Positions 1 through 11,800 of a stretch of 64,000 nt of DNA are shown piece by piece (within the stretch, counting starts at the first letter, position 1; each line of letters starts with the position of its first letter). The position numbers were made by a program, and so were the translations under genes. Source of the DNA: Effrenium voratum. Lineage: Eukaryota > Sar > Dinophyceae > Suessiales > Symbiodiniaceae. A model generated the notes under the pieces. The model ran no database searches, was not told where the DNA came from, and worked only from the letters and a program-made list of their open reading frames with translations. The stretch lies in contig CAUJNA010001857.1 in assembly GCA_963377175.1 (NCBI GenBank), positions 587,795 to 651,794 on the forward strand, written 5' to 3'.

Positions 1-458
1 TTTTCTCAGTATCAATTGGGGTATCCCCAAACTTCCACCCAGAGCGGTGTTAACGCAATACATATGTGTGTATATAAATATATGTATGTATGCTAGCCAT
101 TGTAGAAACGGCATGTACCTCATTTTCCTTTGGATAGCGGCTTCGGTGTCAAAGCCATTTCTCCGAAATGAGCTTCACAGCATGTCCTCGCCTTCCCAAG
201 GGGCCCAGTCGCCAGGAAATTTTCCCCCTGTGTGGTTTCCTTTGTTGGGAAGAGGTCCCCTTCAAAATCATCAAAAAAGTGAATATTTTTCCCATCGTAA
301 TCCACTGGGCTTCTGAGCTTCACTGTTGGCATGTGTTTGAGTCTGTTTGTCTTTTTCATTTTCATTTGTAGTGGGCTGCCATTTGTTTAGCTACCGTACC
401 AAGAGTTTAAAAGCGAGTACAAGCCGCGAAAAATCGTCTTGGCGCGCGAATCCGCGAG

Positions 459-524
459 GAGCACTTGGATCACGCCCATTGGAGCGAATGGCAAGTGGAC
501 TTCGACAGGCGCGTGGCGAGTAAG
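459..524 (+). CDS. candidate exon, unrecognised protein
   Basis: A GC-rich island in AT-richer surroundings reads EHLDHAHWSEWQVDFDRRVA followed by SK and a GT (GTTTGC). The frame is open further 5' (IRE before it) and the acceptor could be the GCGAG just upstream. Residue composition is protein-like, with no family recognised. Confidence 0.35.
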
Positions 525-1248
525 GTTTGCCAGGCGAGTGCCCTTTTCGGGCTGGTCTTTTTGTCTGACCGGAACACTGCCAATGCTGATGGGTTCATTT
601 TTGGGGCACCTAATCAGAGGGTGGTTCCTTGCGTAAGGACTTTGTTTTTGAAGGCTCCTTGCGGATTCATCCGAGGTTGACCTGAACCTGGTGAAGTGGC
701 CTACCTATACCCTCAAACTACCCTTCAAATTGCAGCCAAAACGATGGTTGGCGATTTCCCCTTTTTATGAGCAGTTGGAGGGTCCAGGTACCCAAAACAA
801 ACAATTAAAAGGGCAGATATCCACACCTAATTTTCTAGGGTTAGTCTGTCCCATCTTGGCTTAAGCCCCCCCAAACCCCATACCTGGAATTGCTCCTGAC
901 CGAGCATGTGATGGAGTCTTCCGGACCGCTCCGAACAATGACCAGTTTCTCTTTTGTTTCCCTTTACTGGGTCCATTTGCCTACCTTTGTCCCAGGATCT
1001 TGAGAGCAAGCCCTGCCCCCGCAAAAAGAGCAAGCCTGACATGTTGGCTTATCAAGACACATCCAGTGCACGGGATCCATCAAGATCTGGCGCTGCTACA
1101 GCGCTCTTCGAGCCCACTCAAATCGAACAGGCTGCGAGGTCTCCGGCAAGTTCAAAAGCCCCATCGGGCTTCAAGCGGAGATCGCCGCAAAGCCCGCGGT
1201 CTCTGCAGTGAAAGGCCTCATGGAAAGAAGTCAAGCGTGCTGCGACAG

Positions 1249-1360
1249 ACGGATGCCGAGATCAACAAGAAGGTCGCAAGGGAAACAGATCCGTGCGAGG
1301 CGTTTGCTCGCCAGTTCTCGGTGGCAGCGGAGGCAGCCCGCCTTGGCTACCTGGAACAGG
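1249..1360 (+). CDS. candidate exon, alanine/glutamate-rich, unrecognised
   Basis: After GCGACAG the frame reads TDAEINKKVARETDPCEAFA and continues to GYLEQ before a GT donor (GTAGAC). Just 5' (about 1,151-1,232) another frame looks equally coding (SPIGLQAEIAAKPAVSAVKG), with no room for an intron between. Either one is spurious, there is a frameshift, or two exons nearly abut. Helical, charged composition; no family recognised. Confidence 0.4.
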
Positions 1361-2277
1361 GTAGACTGAATTTCGCCTATGAAAGAGGGTCAAAACTGGT
1401 GTCAAAGGCAAGAACGCTTTCGAACAAGCCCTCAATGTGTGCCTTTGTGTGTGTGTGTTTGGCTAAATCAAGCCGAACCACCCCGTTTCGTCATTTGGTA
1501 TTTTCAATGTTCACACCCCGTGGGCGCTCAAAACTCAGACAGATGTTTGGTTCTAAATGGTGATGGATGGCTGAAAAAGAGACCTCCCTATCAATCCCAC
1601 GAAGCCCGCGACTGCAACCTAATATGGCCAACATGTACCAACTGGGTGCAACTGGGCTCGTGCAATCCAGAGGCCCACGCCGATAAACACGTGTGGCAAG
1701 AATCTAAAAAGAACAACCCTTCCTCTAGGGTTTTTCCCTGCAGAGAATGGGAAGGGCTCGACTAGGATATCAGGTCGCTGCCTAAGCACATGCCAATATA
1801 TCTTTGAGCGAAAGCTAACATCGGATTCGGGGAATTTTGACTAGTGATTGGCATGAAAAACAGAAGGAAACTGACCATTTAGGGGATAATGGGATCCCAA
1901 ACCATGAAAACCCTGGTTGGTTTTGAGTGGGGGTGGTCTTTGGCATCAGGCCGGATCATTTGGCCGCAGTTGCACCCCCTATTAATCTGGGATTATTGGT
2001 GCGGGGTCAACGGAAACTGAAGGTGAAACGGCGGCATTCTGATGCCAAGCTCCAAGCAAATCACATCCCTTTGAATGCTATACATGGGTTGAGTACCTTC
2101 TTTTGGTGTATTGATTTGATTGCCTTTCTGTTTGGCTGGCTTCTGGTAAACCCGCTGTTGTTCTGCACGGGTCGATACTTTCCGAATTGATTCAACAACA
2201 CAAGGCGTGACTGGCCCAAGTTGCAATTCCATACGGTGCGCGAAATAATCCCTTCCCCCTAGTGCAACCCCCCCCGG

Positions 2278-2324
2278 CCTAATACTAAGCGGGTCCTTCC
2301 GCAAAAACCGGTTTTAGTATTAGG
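2278..2324. repeat. hairpin with 11-bp perfect arms
   Basis: CCTAATACTAA at 2,278 is the exact reverse complement of TTAGTATTAGG ending at 2,324. A related TTTAGCATTAGG lies at about 2,680. It borders the 61-bp tandem array and could be a transposon end. Confidence 0.6.
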
Positions 2325-2363
2325 GGTCCCCGGTTCGGTTTTCGGAAAACCCTGTGTGGAGAG

Positions 2364-2552
2364 AGTAAAGAAAACGTACTCCCGGAGCTCCGGCTCGAAA
2401 GTCGCAACTTTGTAGTACAGCTGTAGCAAAGAAAAAGTACTCCCGGAGCTCCGGCTCGAAAGTCGCAACTTTGTAGTACAGCCGTAGTAAAGAAAACGAG
2501 CTCCCGGAGCTCCGGCTCAAAAGTCGCAACTTTGTAGTACAGCCGTAGTAAA
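2364..2552. repeat. 61-bp tandem repeat, three copies plus partial
   Basis: Unit starts at 2,364, 2,425, 2,486 and 2,547. Each unit has AGTAAAGAAAA, then CTCCCGGAGCTCCGG (a palindromic core), then GTCGCAACTTTGTAGTACAG. 61 is not a multiple of three, so it is unlikely to be coding. Confidence 0.9.
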
Positions 2553-2826
2553 GGTACAAGCTGGATTCGGGCACGGGCGGGAAAATATATACTTTCGAAT
2601 TGGTTTAGCATTGGCTATTCTAAAAGTAGTACTCCCGGATTTGGGATTCTGCAAAATCGGTTTTATTATTAGGGGACTGTTTAGCATTAGGAAGAAGGGA
2701 TTACAAAGCAAGTAGCCCCCCTGCACTTGACCGAATTGACCGTTGGATGTGGCTGAAGGTGCAATTTGTGGCACTCCACAGAATTTACTAGCAAACATCG
2801 CACACACTCATATATATATATATATA

Positions 2827-2827
2827 C

Positions 2828-2917
<90 letters not shown>

Positions 2918-2919
2918 AT
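2827..2919. repeat. (ATCT)n microsatellite flanked by (TA)n
   Basis: About 90 bp of uninterrupted ATCT repeats between two TATATA tracts. Confidence 0.98.
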
Positions 2920-3360
2920 ATATATACATATATATATATGTATTCATCACACACACACGCACACACTCTGAGTAGCACAAATGCAGTTCATGGGGATTGT
3001 GATCAAATACGTAGTTTGAACAGTTCATAGGGTTCAATCACTGCATAGTTAGACTTTGGTTGTCGTTGTCCAAGCTCCGTAGGCGTGCAGAGATGAGGCG
3101 TGGGGCGTGTGGCAACGTCCTCCACATCCACCCCTTGAAGAGTACATTTGCGCTAGTAAGAACAATGGTTGCACCAGCTCATCTTTAGGATCCCCATATT
3201 GTAAAGCAGGTAGTTGTTTGATGTATCCTTCTACCGGAACCCTAGTCAACACCTTGGCAGAGTTGCGTTCTTTGAACCAGACACCCAGTGGTGCCCTTTT
3301 TCTCCTTTTGTTTGTTGAAACCCCGGAGGGGGGGGGGTTCACGCCAAAAGGCTGCGCTTC

Positions 3361-3388
3361 TTTCCCGTGGCCACTGGAGGTCTGGGAT
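3361..3388 (+). repeat. dispersed TTTCCCATGGCCGCTGGAGG family, copy 1
   Basis: TTTCCCGTGGCCACTGGAGG then TCTGGGATG. Other copies at 18,439, 19,506 and 40,808; each is preceded by a G-rich stretch and an AAAGG/AAGCC segment. Confidence 0.5.
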
Positions 3389-3462
3389 GAATTTGGCAGA
3401 TGTTTAAAGAGGTATCCATTGGCTTTGCCCCTGGACTTGGCTAGAAGCACGGGAGACTCGGC

Positions 3463-3464
3463 GG

Positions 3465-3504
<40 letters not shown>

Positions 3505-3507
3505 CAG
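3463..3507. repeat. (GA)n microsatellite
   Basis: GAGAGA tract with one interruption, trailing into AGAG-rich sequence to 3,535. Confidence 0.95.
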
Positions 3508-4535
3508 AGCGATTAGAGAGAGAGCGAGTGACTCATTGAGGGGCGAAGGTGTCCAACCCGAAACGTGGTGGTTTCCTTGTGGTCTTTACATGGCTCAAGA
3601 GTGTGACCGCCAAGGTTCTGTTTTGACTTTTTAGTTTAGTCCATGTTGTTTTTAGCGCCTAGCAATCGTTCGACCTTTTGCTTCGGGGGAAATCAGGCCA
3701 CTTTAAAGGTCAAGCCGTTGTTTCTGGATGGTTTGGGGAAGTGACTCTACTGTACTACTGTTTTTTGCAGGTGTATTCATGTCTTTGATCTGTTTTTGGT
3801 TCGGTTCATTTTCACTCGGGGCTGCAAAAACAACCGGTTGTGCGAATGTACCAGCGGTTGGCCTCTGTGTGACATGTGTGACCAAAGGTGACGCCACGCG
3901 CAAGGATGTCTTTAGAAGCCACGTCCATCGAGAGTTTGGTGTTTCCTTCGGACCCGTCGGACCCGCCCTGCCCCCAGGAATAGCACCTTGGCACGTCACC
4001 AGATGTAAAGCTGCGGGAGGGGGGCCTTGCCATCAAACATGTCGACTCTCGCCCCACATGCCTTACAATGTTTTTGAGGGGGAATGCTTGTTTTTTGTAG
4101 AGGGGCTTTGACCCGAGAGGAGGTCCGGGAAAAGGCCCCTGTGGGCAGAAATTGCTCGCATTAGTTTGCTCCAGGTAAATCCACATTTTGTGGGGTTGAT
4201 TTGGGACAGTTCTAGTCATTGGGGTTAGGTATGAATCCAAACAACATCCACCAGGAACCCTCAAACATTGGTCAAGCTTAAAGCGCAATAGTTGGACAGT
4301 TGCCATGGAAGGGCTTGCCGTCGCCAGCACATTGAGTGGGTATTTTTTACGGAAACCCCTTTTTTGCACGTTGTCAATGGAGTTCTACAGGAAACTTGCG
4401 TGCTCCCCTCATTCAGAGACTTATGGCCATGAAACTTTGCTAACCTTTGAGCTCTTCTTTTGCTTTTCTGTAGACATTTGGGAAGTCCAAGTCCGAACTT
4501 TGAGAAAGCAACTTCGCATGCCCTGTACGTCGCAG

Positions 4536-4601
4536 GCATGCCGAGAGAGTGCCGAGTTCCAGGAGAGATGTGTCCGTGCGATCTCGACACGGAGTGCGGG
4601 G
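4536..4601 (+). CDS. candidate exon, unrecognised
   Basis: Acceptor GTCGCAG|GCA; reads ACRESAEFQERCVRAISTRS then AG, before a possible GA donor. Phase 0 at both ends. No family recognised. Confidence 0.35.
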
Positions 4602-5094
4602 GAGTGACTGCAGTTGGGCTTCAGCGGTTGGGAGCCGCCGCAATGAGCATAAGACAAACCCATTAGAATTAGGTTTAGAGACTCTCTTGTCCAAAATCCA
4701 CCTTTTTGTACCTTTGGTTTTCAGTATGGTTTGATGTTTGCAAGTCCCAACAAGGCAAACCAACCTTTAAAGGTGTTTCCACGCTTGTTTCATGTTCAGC
4801 CTCCCCATGAGCATACCCACCACCCATGAGTCGTTTGGGATGCTGGAGTATGCTGGTGCCTGTTACCTGGACGTTTTTTTGGGGGTGTGACACATGTCCC
4901 GTTGATTTCGAGGCATGCCTCTGTGGGCTAAGGACCTTAGTGTGCGAGACCATGTTGAAGCAAATATTAAAGGTGTGTGTGTGTGTGGGATGAAATCAAC
5001 CAAACTCACCCATCATTAAGGTGTCATGTGTTTTTAGTTATTGTTTTTAATGTTTGTGCGTGCGGAACTTCCTGCATGTTTCCACAACGTTGAG

Positions 5095-5152
5095 TGAGGA
5101 GCTATTCCAGCGCGTCATCGCAGCCTTCCAGTGGAGCAGGCGCGGCGAGAAG
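5095..5152 (+). CDS. candidate exon, unrecognised
   Basis: After GTTGAG the frame reads EELFQRVIAAFQWSRRGEK and ends at a good GT donor (GTGAGG). Amphipathic helix-like composition; probably the same gene as the neighbouring candidates. Confidence 0.45.
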
Positions 5153-5179
5153 GTGAGGAGAAACATTAGTTAGGCCCTA

Positions 5180-5220
5180 CCCCCCCCCCCCCCAACCCAC
5201 CCACCCACCCACCCACTCAC
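5180..5220. repeat. poly-C followed by (CCCA)n
   Basis: About 14 C residues, then CCCA/CCAC repeats. Confidence 0.95.
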
Positions 5221-5424
5221 CCAATTAGGGGACCAGTTCATCAGATTGCATCACAGCTTGGCTCTGAGAAGTTTATTTTTTTGCGCTCGATGCTCTGAGC
5301 CGGTTAAACAATCCCTCCTTGTGTTGTTTTTGGTAGATGACAACTTTAAGTATGTTTGCTCCAAATCTGGGGATATGTGATGCTCTAAAGACCAACTCCG
5401 TGTGGAGCACTGACAACTTTACGG

Positions 5425-5790
5425 TTGCGGCAATTTTACTGTGCTTGTCCAATTAGAAGGGCGCAGCCAGATGCAAAGGATGGTGTGCTAGACTGCACTC
5501 AGTGCACCTTCGGCGCGCAAAACCCCAGAAGCAAGAACGATCTTCCGCAGGAAAACCAGCAGGACGAAGCTTTCCAGCAAGTGCCAATACAGCTTAGTGA
5601 TAATAACACCGAGAAATTGATGCAAACGCCCAGTAAAAGGTCCATGGCCACAAGGAACAACACGCAGAGGCATGCACCCAAGTGGGTGCCTGTGGTCAAG
5701 CTTTGTGAGCTGCTTGGGGCTCGAAGCCTTTGTATGCCGGGTTCCGATCTTTTTCGCATCCGATTTCGGGACCCATATCAAACCCATTGA
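5425..5790 (+). other. 121-codon open frame without recognisable domain
   Basis: An open frame rich in Q, N and K (DLPQENQQDEAFQQVPIQLS and similar). The opposite strand is open over the same stretch with a hydrophobic reading, so neither can be preferred. It may be exon, retroposed fragment or chance. Confidence 0.15.
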
Positions 5791-7346
5791 ACGGATCACA
5801 CAACGCAATGGTCCAGCGACTGCCGCCTAGAAATCCCTTTCGGTTTGGGGGGATCCCCACCCAAAAGGGTGCCCTTTGTTTGCCCCAGCTGGCCACCCTT
5901 CCCCTCTAAAGTTTGTTTCGTTTCATTTGGTTTGGTTCGGTTTGGTTCGGTCTGGTTCGGTTTGGTTCCGTTTGTTTGTTTTTCATTGATCAAGAGTCAA
6001 GACATTAGAACCCCCCTCCCCTTCCCCAGAAAGGTCGGATGTACACCTTTCTAAGAACTCCTTCATAGCTTCCTTCCAATCCCTGGGGGGGTGGAGTTAA
6101 AAAAGGAAAAGACGCGTTCAGGGGCCAGGGGCCCCAAAACTTAGGAACTGAACCATATGTGGCCTGGGGAAAAACAAACTCCAGGGCGGCCCTGACATGT
6201 TGCCGTCTAAAGGGAAGCGCATGTTCAGGCCTTATTTTGGGATGCCTTTCAGAGAGCCAAACGAAGGCCCACCATTGTTTGGGGTTTTTGCTAGGTTGAA
6301 AGACAACCAGTGTCTGGTTCCTTGGAAAAAACCAACAGGAGGCTGTTTGATCCCATGCGTTTGGACATGTTTCAGGGGGGCTTGGCCCCCCTTTTGGGGT
6401 AAGGATGGCCCGTCTTGCAGGATGTGGGGCAATCAGCTCTGAACTTCCCACAAGAGAACAGGGACATGTCTCCATGTTCTGTTGCGGGAAGCGTAAATGT
6501 TCACCAAAGGCCAATATTTTCGCATATTGAGGTTCACAATTTCTGGACCATCAAAACATAGTTGCCCGATCCTGTGACCAGGAAACCCACCAGTTTCGGG
6601 GTGTCTCTATTTGAGCGTTGAATAGGGCGTCCCAAGAATAGTTTCCCGAAAAGAAAATTAAACAACCCTCACCAAACGCAGATTTTGAGCCCTGTGCAAG
6701 TTTGGGGACTCGCCACTTCGTGTGCCTTCCCAGGCAATGCCTCTACCGCTAGCAGGGCTCCCATGGAGGCCCGGGAGTTCAGCCAGTCCCCAACAAGTAC
6801 CCAACAACCCAACGACTGCATTTTCCCAGGGGCTATAAACTATAAACAGCAAGGGTTGGGGGGCGCTGGAATATGTATATATATATATTATAATGCCAAC
6901 ACAATGCGGAGAAGTATTAGCTATTCGCCCTTGTTTTTTTGGGAAATGGGCCTTTAGCAGATATTTGACGCTGACTCTTGTTGACTAGCACTGCACCGGC
7001 AAAATATTGGTTTGTCACCTCAAAGTGTGGCAGTGTCCTTTTGAAGGGGACGACAGCAAAGGGGCTGCCCCGGAGGCAACCCGGACATGTTGACAAAACC
7101 TGCTGGCATTTCGGTTGATTTGGCGCAAGGTTCCAACCGACTGAGTACCCCGAATCCCACGTTCAGCCACTTTGATCCCTTGCAATGCTCCGAAGAACCC
7201 TCCCCAAAGGATACTTGTACATGCAAGTGTTATTGCTTTGGAACATACCTAGAAAGAAGCAAACCCCGCCCCCTCTTTTTTCCAGGACCATACCAGCAGG
7301 ACCGCAAACTTGTTCACCGATGGTTGTCTTGCCTTTGCGCGCGCAG

Positions 7347-7453
7347 GACGATACCTCGGTATCCAATCTGAACCTCAAGCTGGCGCCGGGGCGCTTGGGG
7401 ATGCAATCGCGGCGAAACAAGGACAATTCAAAACACAGATGGATCCAGGCAAA
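7347..7453 (+). CDS. candidate exon, unrecognised
   Basis: Acceptor GCGCAG|GA in phase 1, then RYLGIQSEPQAGAGALGDAI continuing to KTQMDPGK, and a GT (GTATAG). The Ala/Gly/Gln composition and an acceptor like the PROPPIN ones support a real exon. A second frame is also open here. Confidence 0.4.
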
Positions 7454-7694
7454 GTATAGTGACGTCACGTTCCGGGGGGGGGGGGGCACGACGTGCAGGC
7501 TTGTGCAAGGAATTCAATCATACATTGAAATTAATATAGACACCACTCCTGTTCGATGTTGACATGGTTCATTCAAAAGTTGAATGTAAGAATTTAAAGG
7601 CCCCTTCTTCTCTTTGTGACCCTTTAAAACTCACGCCAAAGGGGGTACCGTCTCCAAATAAAAGAACCCCATAACTCCACCTAGCGTGTTTTGG

Positions 7695-7935
7695 TTTGTG
7701 GTCTCATAAGTTAGTGAGTGTAAGTTGAGTGAATGAGAGCAAGTATGCGGAAGCTAGTGAGTGTATGTTGAGCGAGTGAACGAAAGTACGCAAAAACTCA
7801 GCGAGTGAGAGCAAGTATGTACACGTTGGTGAGTGTAAGTTGAGTAAGTGAGAATACGTATGTGTAAGCTGAGTGAGTGAGAGTGAGAGTGGTTGAAAGT
7901 CAGTGAGGGTAAGTCAAGTAAGTGAGAGTAAGAAT
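7695..7935. repeat. degenerate GTGAGTGTAAGTTGAG array
   Basis: The core GTGAGTGTAAGTTGAG and variants (GAGTGAGAGCAAGTATG) recur irregularly here, then resume at 8,205-8,265 after about 270 bp of unrelated sequence. Confidence 0.75.
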
Positions 7936-8204
7936 GGGGCACCCTCGCATGGTTCCCATACGTGGCCTAAACATTCTCTTGTGGCCCAAGTATGTGAACA
8001 GTTAACAATTTGTGGTTGTGGGCGAAGGCCCAAATTGTTAGCTGTTTTTCGCCCGCCCGCCCACCCCTGAAACTTGAGAGTTGCTTGGCTGCAGCCCACG
8101 TGCTGCCAGGGTTCCTGGGGCATGGAGGGCTCTGCTCCCTGGGTGGGCAGCATCCCTAGCCACGCGACCATTGGGGAATAAAGAGCATGCTTGGACACAT
8201 GGAT

Positions 8205-8265
8205 AATGTTGTGTAAGTTAGTGATTGTAAGTTCAGCGAGCGAGAGTGAGTATGTATAAGTATGG
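8205..8265. repeat. displaced piece of the GTGAGTGTAAG array
   Basis: TAAGTTAGTGATTGTAAGTT and GAGCGAGAGTGAGTATG match the array ending at 7,935. Confidence 0.6.
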
Positions 8266-8754
8266 GTAAGTCAGATTTGTCGTAATGTCTATATACCTTT
8301 ACAATCATCTCAGTAGAGCCACTAGTCATTGGGTTTTGGTTGCCGCCCAAGTTGGTTGAAGTTCCCTTGGAACGCCCTCTTTCAGTTAATGTTTACCCAT
8401 TGTTCCGCTCAAGCGTGCCAGAAAGATTTGGTCTACAAGTTCGCACAGGTTGAATTAGGTCATGGTTCGCATGGCTTATGACGCGAACTTGCGCGATAAG
8501 AAGTTGGGCAACGTGTTTTTCTCCCGGGCCATAATTGTCTCTGTTCTGATCAGCATGGCATCGTTCGAGGGTTTTTGGATATGTTTGAGGATTCCGTTCA
8601 AGGGAACCAGTCGCCTGGCTCAGCTTGTTATTTCCAACCGGCCATTCAACCTGCTTAGATGTGTGACCAATCTTGTTGAAACAGCCTCCTGCCGGTTTCC
8701 TTGGGCCAGCGTTTGGCTGTTTCCTCACGCCTAGTTTGCACCCGACCCTGGCAG

Positions 8755-8833
8755 GTCCATGACGCGAGCAACCAGGTCCCTGGCGTAGATTCTTTTCGTC
8801 TCACGAGCACGCGACATCTCGCGACTCTTGGCG
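8755..8833 (+). CDS. candidate exon, weak
   Basis: After CTGGCAG|GTC the frame reads VHDASNQVPGVDSFRLTSTR then HLATLG. The GC content rises locally and the acceptor is good; the 3' border is unclear. Confidence 0.25.
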
Positions 8834-11800
8834 GCTGGCCCCATGCGGTTTGACCGGTGCACGATCGAAGCACAACTGTGAATCAAGCCTCACATGCGAG
8901 TCACGGGGGGAAACCTGCCCTTGGGACAAAGCTCATTTTTACAAGCAGTCAATTCTCATGCATCAGGAAAGAAAATGTTAGACATGTGTTACGGGCACGG
9001 CCGTTTGTTCCATCTGACTTGAGATCAAAGTTTGATTGCGCCGGGCGCAGGAGATCGCAGGCGCGTCTTTCATGCGATTCGATCGAACCTTTTGAGATCC
9101 AAGGAAGTTTTTCTGTAGCTGGTGAGCAGCGTGCGAAATGGCCAGGAAGTAAACCAGGCTATTAGCAGTTGTTGGTGTTCATTGGTACCTAACTACCTGT
9201 GATACCTGTCGCGTCAATCAGGCCCAAAAAGTGTAGTCACACGGAAAATCCTGCAGCAGTTCGTAGTTCGTAGGTAGTTTGTGAATGTTCTGGGAACCCT
9301 GAAGGGATTCTAGCAAACGGGTTCCAGCTTGCACCAAAGGACAATCATTTGGTATACGCATCCGAAAGCAACCCAGTAAACCCATTCCTGGGTCCCGGGA
9401 GTGGTTTGGGCGTGGACAATGTCGGGACATCATTTTGGGGATTTGTATCCAAGCATTCAGGATATTTGCGTCATGGCAATATCGTCTGCGTGGAATTGGG
9501 CCGATGCCGTAGAGTTGATCTGCCGAAGAGCGACTTGGCTGACTCACGTCTGATCCTACCGGCTTTGGGCTTGGCCGAATTTGTGGATTTCAGTCTAGCC
9601 ACTTTTGAGGACACTCTATTCTGCATGAGACTTCATAGCCATCCAAAGACCTCCTCAACTGGAATTCATTCCGCATGTCTGTATTTGTTCTCTGGGCATG
9701 TTCTTTGGGTTGCTACGCAAACTCCAGGGAAGCCAGCGTGTCTCTCATGTTGGTCCCATACTCCCTCCCAGGTTCGGTTTCATAGGAAGCTGCATCTTCT
9801 GCCATGGTCAGGGACCCGCCAGAGACGCCCCAAAAAAGGCACCCGAAAGATCCTTATTCGTGAAGGGGTCTTGGACTATAGGATCATATGGGATCTTAGG
9901 AAAGCCAAGGGCCCGCTTCGGCGAGAGCAGCCAACTCGAACCTTCGTGAGCCGAACACCCGTGCCTCGGAACGGCGGGGCCCGGGGGTTCCGCAAGCCGT
10001 TCCAGGGACGAACGCATCATGGGTCGCTTGGGATCAACGTTGGGAACCATCTTACGACTTTGGTGTTGGACATTAACGTGTTTTCTCCAAAATGTACTTT
10101 TGGGCCTCGGTCGGAAATCGTTTTGAACCTTCAGCAAAGATTATGAGTGTAAACGCTTTGCACTGCCCGCCTCTGCCGCTGGCAAGAAACGACGTTCATG
10201 CCCATGCGTGGTGGCACTCAAGGACCCGTAGTCCAAGGAAAAGGGGGCTGGGGCAAGGTGACCTTCCAAGCCACAGCTGCATGGCTTGGCTGTAGCCGAG
10301 AGTACATCGATGCGTGGCTAGCGCCGAGATCCCGATGATCTAAAGAGGGGTCTGACCGGTTCCCCAGGCCGTGGCAAATTTTGAGGACGCCGCGTTACGT
10401 AGTGAAGTCAACAAGTCAGCAAGTAGTGAGTGAGGAATTCCCAAATGGTTGGCCCTGACTTGGGCTCAGAAACACAAGTGTGCATCTAAGTTGGTTCATG
10501 CTGTACTTGCTTAGATACGCTCCGTTTCTCCAGTGCCAAGGTCCTGCAAGGTCGGTTTCCCTTTCCAAAGAAGTTAGATCCGACCCCGAGACCTGTCCGA
10601 TCAGACACGGTTCATGGGTGCTGGGGCCTTTGTTTTCCGCTTACAGCGCTCATTTGTCAATTCTCGTCGATTTGCACAGCTCCCGCAATTCCTGCTCCAC
10701 GTACGAGGTTGGTAAGTCATGCAAACCGACTGCACCTGTCGGCAGTTTCGCCAGACACTTGTGCGGAACTCCCTGGGCACTTCCAGGGTTCCCACTCAAT
10801 CTCCCCTTTTCTTTGTGGGAGAGATGTTGGGAACCCTGTTTCCTACCAGAGAATGGGCTGTCCTTAGCGAAATTCAGTAGATTATTTTCCGAGTCGGCTT
10901 ACACCGAAATAATCATCTCCTACTGACATATTTTATCCGTCAGCGACACCAAATACGGAAACGGGCGCACCAACTGATACTAGTTTCTTTGTGACACTTC
11001 TTTCCACGGGACAACCCTGAATTCTTCTCGAGCTCTTTCCCAGCCAGCCTTGAGGAAAGATCACGGCGGTTTTTGCTGGCCAGGGCGGGCCATGATGTCA
11101 AGCCGCAAGCCCTGAATAGTTCCTGGTAAAAACCCAGCGAGAGCAACCACCGACGCGTAGCGACATGCGGGAAAGCCGGGCTCCATGATGAGGGTTATTT
11201 ACTTCGAGACTCATGAATTTGAGGGTTCATCCGGAGGACCGCATCAATGAGAGGAATCACCTTGAAATTCGCGGTTTCCAGCAAATGTCCTGCTCTTGCT
11301 TCAGCTGAATGATCGATTGCTCTCAGCTGCGTTGCCCTGCCTTTGACTTGGCTCTTCAACGAGTACAGCACCTTGAACAGGGACAGAGTTGCCAATGTTT
11401 CCCCTTTCGGCGGTTTTGGGCACCACATGTCGGTTGCCATGAAGTGACTTTCCTTTCGGTGGGGTGATCTGCAATGGGGACGTATCGGATAAATTAATTG
11501 CTTTGACATTCGTCTCCGACGAGTGGCCCACCCTGCCTGCATTTGTGAGGATGAGTTGCAAGGAATTTCCGGGCTTCGTTGACCCAGAACCCTTCTTGCT
11601 GTGTCAGTAAAATAACGATGCATGATATTTGTGATGTATGTACATATATACCCACGTGCTTGCATGCATATATAGCTATGTATGATATGCAGATCAATAG
11701 ATACATTGATATGAATGTGTGTGTGTGTGCGTGTGTCGAAACTGAGGGGACCAAATGAAGCAGGTGCGTTCTTGTTCCCCAGAAAAGGCGCAGTTGCCCC

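Noticed and set aside
9349..10146. 265-codon open frame on the + strand
   Set aside because: Starts with TTG, shows no domain, mixes compositions, and its length is near what chance gives for the longest frame in a window of this size and GC content.
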